DNA from: JAWKWH01 sp041397625
GTDB taxonomy: Bacteria > Pseudomonadota > Alphaproteobacteria > Rhizobiales > Rhizobiaceae
NCBI GenBank assembly: GCA_041397625.1
Contig: JAWKWH010000004.1
Location: 395,494-459,493 of the forward strand
Length of the DNA stretch: 64,000 nt
Reading direction: 5' to 3'
Shown: positions 58,508-64,000 of the stretch, piece by piece
Numbering within the stretch: the stretch's first letter is position 1
How the letters are laid out: the number at the start of each line of letters is the position of its first letter
The notes under the pieces: generated by a model
Seen by the model: the letters and a program-made list of their open reading frames with translations, nothing else
Database searches by the model: none
Told to the model about the DNA's origin: nothing
Program-made: the position numbers and the translations under genes

Positions 58508-61435
58508 ATGAAAAAGGGCGACCATCTCTTCCTCGTCGACGGCTCGGGTTACATCTTCCGCGCCTACCACGCATTGCCGCCGCTGACGCGCAAATCCGAT
58601 GGTTTGCCGGTTGGCGCGGTGTCCGGTTTCTGCAACATGCTGTGGAAGCTGCTGTCGGAGGCGCGCGACACCTCCGTTGGCGTCACCCCGACGCATTTCG
58701 CCGTCGTTTTCGATCATTCTTCGAAGACGTTCCGCAACGAACTCTATCCCGAATACAAGGCCAATCGCGACGCGCCGCCGGAAGACCTGGTGCCGCAATT
58801 CGGGCTGATCCGCCAGGCGACCGTGGCCTTCGACCTTCCCTGCATCGAAAGGGAAGGCTTCGAGGCCGACGATATCATCGCCACCTATGCGAGAGAGGCG
58901 GAGGAGGCCGGCGCCGACGTCACCATCATCTCGTCCGACAAGGACCTGATGCAGCTCGTCACGGAAAAAGTGTCGATGTACGACACGATGAAGGACAGGC
59001 AGATCTCCATACCCGAAGTGATCGAAAAATGGGGTGTGCCCCCGGAAATGATGATCGATTTGCAGGCGCTCGCCGGCGATTCCGTCGACAACGTGCCGGG
59101 TGTCCCCGGCATCGGACCGAAGACGGCAGCGCAGTTGCTGGAAGAGTTTGGCGATCTCGATACGCTTTTGCAGCGCGCTTCGGAAATCAAGCAGAACAAG
59201 CGGCGCGAGAACCTGATCGAACATGCCGACAAGGCCCGGCTGTCACGCGATCTCGTCACGTTGAAGACCGATGTGCCGAGCCTCGATCCGCTCGACGACC
59301 TGGCACTCAACCATCCCGACGGGCCGAAGCTGATCGCGTTCCTGAAGGCGATGGAATTCACCACGCTGACAAGGCGCGTCGGCGAGGCGACGGGGACCGA
59401 GGTCGCCGAGATCGAACCGGTCGCCGTCAAGGTCGAATGGGGTGACGAGGCGCGTGGCCCGGATCTCGATCGCGCCGGCGAAAACTCTTCGAAGACGGTC
59501 GAGACCGAAAGTGCCGCAGGCGAGGAAGACGTGCTGACGCCCGCAACCCTTGCCGCCGCCCGCGCCGCGACGGCCGCTTCGGAAACAATCGACACGTCCG
59601 GCTACGAGACCATCCGCGACCTCGACATGCTCAAGGCCCGGATAGACGATGCGCGCGAGGCCGGTATCGTCGCCTTCGACACCGAAACGACCTCGCTCGA
59701 TCCGATGCAGGCCGAACTGGTCGGCTTCTCGCTTGCCACCGCGCCCGGCCGCGCGGCCTACGTGCCGCTGGCGCACAAATCCGGCGCCGGCGACCTGCTC
59801 GGTGGCGGGCTGGTGGAAAACCAGATCGACGAGGCCGACGCACTTGCCTGCCTGAAGCCGCTGCTTGAGGACCGGTCGGTGCTGAAGATCGCGCAGAATC
59901 TCAAATACGACCTCGTGATCATGCAGCAGCGCGGCATCGACGTCGTCGCCTATGACGACACGATGCTGATTTCCTATGTCATCGATGCCGGCCGCGGCGG
60001 CCACGGCATGGATGCGCTGGCCGAACGCTGGCTCGGACACGAGACCATCCACTACAAGGATCTGACCGGCACGGGAAAGAAGGCCGTCACCTTCGATTTC
60101 GTCGACATCGACAAGGCGTCGGCCTATGCCGCTGAGGATGCCGACGTGACGCTGCGGTTGTGGCTGGCGCTGAAACCTCGCCTTGCCGCTGACGGTCTGG
60201 TCTCGGTCTATGAGCGGCTGGAGCGGCCATTGGTCGAGGTTCTGGCGCGCATGGAGCAGCGCGGTATCGCCGTCGATCGCCAGATCCTGAGCCGGTTGTC
60301 GGGCGATTTCGCTCAGGCGGCCGCGGCGCTGGAGGCCGAAATCCAGCAGATTGCCGGCGAGAGCTTCAATCCCGGCTCGCCGAAACAGCTCGGCGACATC
60401 CTGTTCGGCAAGATGGGCCTGCCGGGCGGCACCAAGACCAAGACAGGCCAATGGTCGACCTCGGCCCAGATACTGGAGGACCTGGCGGCGGAAGGCCACG
60501 AACTGCCGCGCCGCATCGTCGACTGGCGTCAGCTCACCAAGCTGAAAAGCACCTATACCGATGCGCTGCCGGGCTTCATCAACGCTGCGACCAAGCGCGT
60601 CCACACCTCCTATGCGCTGGCCTCGACCTCGACGGGCCGGCTGTCGTCGTCCGACCCCAACCTTCAGAACATCCCGATCCGCACGGCGGAAGGCCGCAAG
60701 ATCCGCACCGCTTTCGTCGCCGAACCGGGAAACAAGCTGCTTTCGGCCGACTATTCGCAGATCGAGCTTCGGGTTCTTGCCCACATGGCCGAAATTCCAC
60801 AGTTGAAACAGGCCTTTGCCGATGGTGTTGACATTCATGCCATGACCGCATCGGAGATGTTCGGCGTGCCGGTCGACGGCATGCCGCCTGAGGTGCGCCG
60901 CCGCGCCAAGGCGATCAATTTCGGCATCATTTACGGTATCTCCGCCTTCGGGCTCGCCAACCAGCTTTCAATTCCGCGCGGCGAGGCGAGCGACTACATC
61001 AAGAAATATTTCGAGCGCTTTCCTGGCATTCGCGATTACATGGAGAACACCAAGGCGTTCGCGCGCGAGCACGGCTATGTGGAGACCATCTTTGGCCGCC
61101 GCGCCCACTATCCTGAGATCAAGTCGTCAAACCCGTCGCATCGAGCCTTCAACGAGCGCGCCGCCATCAACGCGCCGATCCAGGGATCGGCCGCCGACAT
61201 CATCCGCCGGGCCATGGTCCGCATGGATGCCGCATTGGAAAGAGCCGGCCTGTCGGCGCGCATGCTTCTGCAGGTGCATGACGAACTGATCTTCGAACTG
61301 CCCGAGGGCGAGGTCGAGAAAACCGTACCCGTGGTTCGCGACGTGATGGAAAACGCCGCCATGCCGGCCGTTTCCATGGCCGTGCCGCTGGCCGTCGATG
61401 CCCGCGCTGCCGACAATTGGGACGAAGCGCACTGA
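58508..61435 (+). CDS. polA: DNA polymerase I PolA
   Basis: This 975-residue enzyme has all three domains. The 5'-3' exonuclease (about 1-290) has HLFLVDGSGYIFRAYHALP, EADDIIATYAREAEEAG and DNVPGVPGIGPKTAAQLLEE. The 3'-5' exonuclease (about 385-580) has IVAFDTETTSLDPMQAEL with both acidic residues, so proofreading should be active. The polymerase (about 600-975) has LLSADYSQIELRVLAHMA, RRAKAINFGIIYGISAFG and LLQVHDELIFELPEGEVE. The ATG at 58508 is supported by the family N-terminus. Confidence 0.97.
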   Translation: MKKGDHLFLVDGSGYIFRAYHALPPLTRKSDGLPVGAVSGFCNMLWKLLSEARDTSVGVTPTHFAVVFDHSSKTFRNELYPEYKANRDAPPEDLVPQFGLIRQATVAFDLPCIEREGFEADDIIATYAREAEEAGADVTIISSDKDLMQLVTEKVSMYDTMKDRQISIPEVIEKWGVPPEMMIDLQALAGDSVDNVPGVPGIGPKTAAQLLEEFGDLDTLLQRASEIKQNKRRENLIEHADKARLSRDLVTLKTDVPSLDPLDDLALNHPDGPKLIAFLKAMEFTTLTRRVGEATGTEVAEIEPVAVKVEWGDEARGPDLDRAGENSSKTVETESAAGEEDVLTPATLAAARAATAASETIDTSGYETIRDLDMLKARIDDAREAGIVAFDTETTSLDPMQAELVGFSLATAPGRAAYVPLAHKSGAGDLLGGGLVENQIDEADALACLKPLLEDRSVLKIAQNLKYDLVIMQQRGIDVVAYDDTMLISYVIDAGRGGHGMDALAERWLGHETIHYKDLTGTGKKAVTFDFVDIDKASAYAAEDADVTLRLWLALKPRLAADGLVSVYERLERPLVEVLARMEQRGIAVDRQILSRLSGDFAQAAAALEAEIQQIAGESFNPGSPKQLGDILFGKMGLPGGTKTKTGQWSTSAQILEDLAAEGHELPRRIVDWRQLTKLKSTYTDALPGFINAATKRVHTSYALASTSTGRLSSSDPNLQNIPIRTAEGRKIRTAFVAEPGNKLLSADYSQIELRVLAHMAEIPQLKQAFADGVDIHAMTASEMFGVPVDGMPPEVRRRAKAINFGIIYGISAFGLANQLSIPRGEASDYIKKYFERFPGIRDYMENTKAFAREHGYVETIFGRRAHYPEIKSSNPSHRAFNERAAINAPIQGSAADIIRRAMVRMDAALERAGLSARMLLQVHDELIFELPEGEVEKTVPVVRDVMENAAMPAVSMAVPLAVDARAADNWDEAH

Positions 61436-61448
61436 GTGTGAGGATACG

Positions 61449-61853
61449 CTAGCCGCCGGAGACTGCGCAGGTGCTGCACAGGCCGCGGATCTCGATCGCC
61501 GTGGTCGAGGCCTTGAAGCCGCGATCGCCGACCCAATTCTGTAGCCGTTCGGACACCACCTCGTCGGCGAACTCGTTGACCTGGCCGCAATCGTTGCAGA
61601 TGGCGAAGGCAATCATGCCGGCATCGTTGTCGTGACTGCCGCAGCAGGCGACGAAGGCGTTCAGGCTCTCCAGCCGGTGCACCTTGCCGGCATTGGTCAG
61701 CGCGCGCAGCGCACGATAGACCTGCAGCGGCGCGCGAAAACCGTGGCCGCGCAGCGCGTCGAGCAGCGCATAGGCGCTGAGTGGTCCGTCGGCCGCCTCG
61801 AGCTTTTCCAGCACCAGGCGCTGATTGCGTGTCAGCTTCGCCGTTTCAGCCAT
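61449..61853 (-). CDS. zur: Zinc uptake regulator Zur (Fur family)
   Basis: This 134-residue zinc-sensing repressor has a winged helix with LTRNQRLVLEKLEAADGPLS and RAPLQVYRALRALTNAGKVH, then ESLNAFVACCGSHDNDAG with sensor ligands. The structural zinc cysteines are AICNDCGQVNEF and GLCSTCAVSGG (two C-x-x-C). The ATG at 61853 overlaps the znuB end by eight bases; a start seven codons earlier is less likely. It is co-transcribed with znuCB and should repress itself and znuA through the box at 63562-63579. Confidence 0.92.
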   Translation of the reverse strand: MAETAKLTRNQRLVLEKLEAADGPLSAYALLDALRGHGFRAPLQVYRALRALTNAGKVHRLESLNAFVACCGSHDNDAGMIAFAICNDCGQVNEFADEVVSERLQNWVGDRGFKASTTAIEIRGLCSTCAVSGG

Positions 61854-62673
61854 GATCGTCGCCTCCGCTGCCAAACAGATAGGACCTTCTTAGCGCCGTC
61901 GCGCCGAGCCCGGCAAGAAACAGCATAATGGCGGCGAGCACGATGGACGGTCCGCTCGGCGTGTCGAAATGCAGCGAACCGTAAAGTCCGGCAACAACAG
62001 CCAGCATGCCGAGAAACGCCGCCAGCACGGCCATCGCCTCCGGTGTCGCCACAAAGCGCCGCGCTGTCGCCGCCGGGATGATCAGCAGCGAGGTCAGCAA
62101 TATGACGCCGGTAACCTTCATGGCAAGCGCGATCACCAGCGCCATGATCAGCATGAAGGCGATCCGCACCCGTCCCGATCCGAGTCCCTCGGCCTCGGCG
62201 ATCTCGCTGCTGACCGTTCCTGCCAGCAGAGACCGCCAGATCACGGCGAGTGCGGCGAGCACCAGCGCGCCGCCGACATAGACCGTCGCGATATCGGTCT
62301 TCGACGCCGCCAGGATGTCGCCGAACAGCAGGCCGTGCAGGTCGATACGGGTAAAGTCCATCAGTGCGATCAGCACAATGCCGGCCGCCAGCGCGGAATG
62401 GGACAGGATACCGAGTACCGAATCGGTAGACAGGCCCGGCGCGCGTTCCAGCGCCAGCATGGCAAGCGACACCGCCGCGGCGACGGCGAACACGCCGACC
62501 GTCAGGTCAATCTGCAACATCAGCGCAAGGGCCACGCCAAGAAGGCCGGAATGGGCCATGGTGTCGCCGAAATAGGCCATGCGTCGCCACACCACGAAAC
62601 AGCCGAGCGGCCCGGTGACCGCTGCGACGCCGATACCGGCGATAAGCGCTCGGGTGAAGAAATCCTCCATCAT
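61846..62673 (-). CDS. znuB: Zinc ABC transporter permease ZnuB
   Basis: This 275-residue inner-membrane protein has about eight hydrophobic segments. TRALIAGIGVAAVTGPLGCF, WRRMAYFGDTMAHSGLLGVA, DSVLGILSHSALAAGIVLIA and VTGVILLTSLLIIPAATAR are the ZnuB/MntB-type ABC-3 permease blocks. It starts at ATG 62673, overlapping the znuC stop (ATGA). It forms the channel of the zinc importer with ZnuC and ZnuA. Confidence 0.94.
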   Translation of the reverse strand: MMEDFFTRALIAGIGVAAVTGPLGCFVVWRRMAYFGDTMAHSGLLGVALALMLQIDLTVGVFAVAAAVSLAMLALERAPGLSTDSVLGILSHSALAAGIVLIALMDFTRIDLHGLLFGDILAASKTDIATVYVGGALVLAALAVIWRSLLAGTVSSEIAEAEGLGSGRVRIAFMLIMALVIALAMKVTGVILLTSLLIIPAATARRFVATPEAMAVLAAFLGMLAVVAGLYGSLHFDTPSGPSIVLAAIMLFLAGLGATALRRSYLFGSGGDDHG

Positions 62674-63521
62674 GAATGCGCGTCTTCCCTGGCCGGCCCA
62701 TGGTCGCGATCGTGATCGTGATCGCAATGATCGCCATGGCTGTGATGATCGTCGGTGATCGTGCCGTCGGCGTGGCGCACGCGCCCGTCGGGCAGATGCG
62801 TGTGGTCGTGGCGATGGCGGTAGAATGCGATCGCCTCGCCCGGCTGCGGGCCGAACAGGCGTGCGTAGTCGGGGCTGGCGGCCACGCTTTCCGGCGTGCC
62901 GGAACAGCAGACATGGCCGTTGAGGCAGATCACCGTATTGGTGGCCGCCATCACTACGTGCAGGTCGTGCGAGATCATCAGGATACCGCAGCCGGTGCGA
63001 TCGCGGAATTCGCCGATCAGCCGGTAGAGCGCCTGTTCGCCGGAAAAATCCACCCCCTGTACCGGCTCGTCCAGAACCAGAAGATCGGGTTTGCGCGCAA
63101 AGGCGCGCGCCAGCATGGCGCGCTGGAACTCGCCGCCGGAAAGGTCGTGGATCTCGGCATCGGCCAGATGCGCGACGCCCGTCTCTTCCAGCGCTTGCGC
63201 CGCGACCTTTCGGGGAAGCCTACCGGTCAGGTGCATGAAACGCGATACCGTGAGCGGCAGGCTGCGGTCTATCGCCAGTTTCTGCGGGACGTATCCGACG
63301 CTGCAGCGCGCCGCGCGCCGCACATCGCCTTCGTCGGGCTTGATCAGGCCGAGCGCCGCGCGCACCGTCGTTGTCTTGCCCGATCCGTTCGGGCCGATCA
63401 GCGTGACGATTTCGCCCGCTTTCACCGTTAGGTCGACACCGCGCACCAGCCAGCGTCCGGCCCTGTAGACGCCGACACCGATGGCTTCCAGCAGCACGCG
63501 CTCCTCATTTTTCATTTTCAT
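62670..63521 (-). CDS. znuC: Zinc ABC transporter ATPase ZnuC
   Basis: This 283-residue ATPase has Walker A VTLIGPNGSGKTTTVRAAL, Q-loop GYVPQKL, signature IHDLSGGEFQRAMLARAFA and Walker B LLVLDEPVQGVDFSGEQAL, with H-loop ISHDLHVVMAATN. A C-terminal His/Asp-rich tail, DDHHSHGDHCDHDHDRDH, probably senses or buffers zinc, as in other ZnuC proteins. It is divergent from znuA with the Zur box between and is first in the run znuC-znuB-zur. Confidence 0.95.
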   Translation of the reverse strand: MKMKNEERVLLEAIGVGVYRAGRWLVRGVDLTVKAGEIVTLIGPNGSGKTTTVRAALGLIKPDEGDVRRAARCSVGYVPQKLAIDRSLPLTVSRFMHLTGRLPRKVAAQALEETGVAHLADAEIHDLSGGEFQRAMLARAFARKPDLLVLDEPVQGVDFSGEQALYRLIGEFRDRTGCGILMISHDLHVVMAATNTVICLNGHVCCSGTPESVAASPDYARLFGPQPGEAIAFYRHRHDHTHLPDGRVRHADGTITDDHHSHGDHCDHDHDRDHGPAREDAHS

Positions 63522-63561
63522 GCGCCGATTCTGTTGACGTTCATTGTCGCGGTCAATATAC

Positions 63562-63579
63562 GTAATGTTATTACATTAC
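63562..63579. promoter_or_regulatory. Zur box between znuC and znuA
   Basis: GTAATGTTATTACATTAC is an 18-base near-palindrome (GTAATG and CATTAC arms) of the type bound by alphaproteobacterial Zur. It lies 26 bases before znuA and 40 from the znuC start, so it can control both directions. Confidence 0.8.
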
Positions 63580-63604
63580 AAGATTTGCCAGGAAGGATCC
63601 GTCC

Positions 63605-64000
63605 ATGCAATTCCGTGCTTCGCTGCTGGCCGCCGGCCTCTGGCTTGCAGCCTCCGCCCAGGCCGGAGCGGATGAACCGCCGAACGTCGTCGCCTCCATC
63701 AACCCCGTGCATTCGCTGGTTGCCGCCGTGATGAAGGGCGCCGGCTCGCCGGCGCTGCTGGTAGAAGGTCATGCCTCTCCGCACACCTATGCGCTGAAAC
63801 CGTCGGGTGCCGCCGCGCTGGCGCGTGCCGATATCATATTCCGCATCGGACCGGATATGGAAACCTTTCTTAACGGTCCGCTGGACGCGCTCGGCGGCGA
63901 GGCCATGGTGGTCGATCTCGCCACGGCGCCCGGCCTCACCCTTCTGCCATACCGCAAGTCGGGCGTGTTCGACGATGATGATCATGATGAGGCAGGTCAT
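63605..64000 (+). CDS. znuA: Zinc ABC transporter periplasmic binding protein ZnuA, 5' part
   Basis: The first 132 codons are in the window and the gene runs off the right edge. The start ATG 63605 follows AGGAAGG. The signal peptide (ASLLAAGLWLAASAQAGA) is followed by VVASINPVHSLVAAVMKG and VEGHASPHTYALKPSGAAA, which hold the first conserved zinc His, then ADIIFRIGPDMETFL. The visible end, VFDDDDHDEAGH, is the beginning of the His/Asp-rich loop typical of ZnuA. Confidence 0.93.
   Translation, partial: MQFRASLLAAGLWLAASAQAGADEPPNVVASINPVHSLVAAVMKGAGSPALLVEGHASPHTYALKPSGAAALARADIIFRIGPDMETFLNGPLDALGGEAMVVDLATAPGLTLLPYRKSGVFDDDDHDEAGH

Noticed and set aside
1..64000. CRISPR arrays, insertion sequences, tRNA and rRNA genes
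   Set aside because: No regularly spaced repeats, transposase motifs, tRNA-like cloverleaf with TTCGA loop, or rRNA sequence was recognised on reading.

Overview
The window is high-GC chromosomal DNA from an alphaproteobacterium of the order Rhizobiales (Hyphomicrobiales). This rests on the gene order mnmE-mnmG-rsmG-parA-parB-holA, a hemE / PPSR-kinase origin region, a RirA iron regulator, an NrnC-type exonuclease, an aerobic-type cob cluster with CobN and CobG, and parS sites of the usual sequence. No rRNA, tRNA, CRISPR array or insertion sequence was recognised.

Region 1 (1-9243) is an accessory catabolic and uptake locus. It has the tail of one GntR/FCD regulator, a TRAP solute-binding protein, a second GntR/FCD regulator on the minus strand, then a plus-strand run: hydantoinase/dihydropyrimidinase, second TRAP solute-binding protein, DctQ, DctM, amidase, and an Asp/Glu/hydantoin racemase-like protein. 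The set suggests import and stepwise opening of a cyclic amide (hydantoin- or dihydropyrimidine-like). An array of GTNNAC half-palindromes precedes the hydantoinase gene.

Region 2 (9486-15082, minus) is a tight five-gene operon of unknown product: a YbdK/GCS2-type carboxylate-amine ligase, two ATP-grasp ligases and two alpha/beta-hydrolase esterases (one Fes-like). It is the best candidate here for an undescribed pathway.

Region 3 (15248-36871) is a nearly complete aerobic cobalamin cluster. Minus-strand cobC, cobO, cobP and cbtAB lie beside plus-strand cobD. Two divergent cobalamin riboswitches (19945-20115 minus; 20205-20380 plus) control cbtBA and a long run DUF1636-cobW-cobN-cobG-cobH-cobI-cobJ / cobL-cobE-cobM / cobA-cobB-cobV-cobU, with cobK and cbiD inserted on the minus strand. 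cbiD occupies the step that CobF performs in Paracoccus-type (P. denitrificans) pathways. cobQ, cobS and cobT are not in the window.

Region 4 (36935-38584) has a ferric-iron ABC binding protein divergent from rirA, with an Irr-box-like palindrome between them.

Region 5 (38594-52576) is the origin region. holA faces parB-parA-rsmG-mnmG-mnmE-rho-hemJ-hemE, four parS sites lie in 2.1 kb, and a probable oriC at 48520-48925 has DnaA boxes, an AT-rich patch and a dense GANTC (CcrM) cluster. PPSR, maf, aroE, coaE and dnaQ leave the origin in the other direction.

Region 6 (52583-64000) has a PBP1A-family synthase, an acyltransferase, nrnC, an M20 peptidase, a probable C-rich-loop small RNA, polA, and a zinc module: zur-znuB-znuC on the minus strand facing a partial znuA, with a Zur box between.
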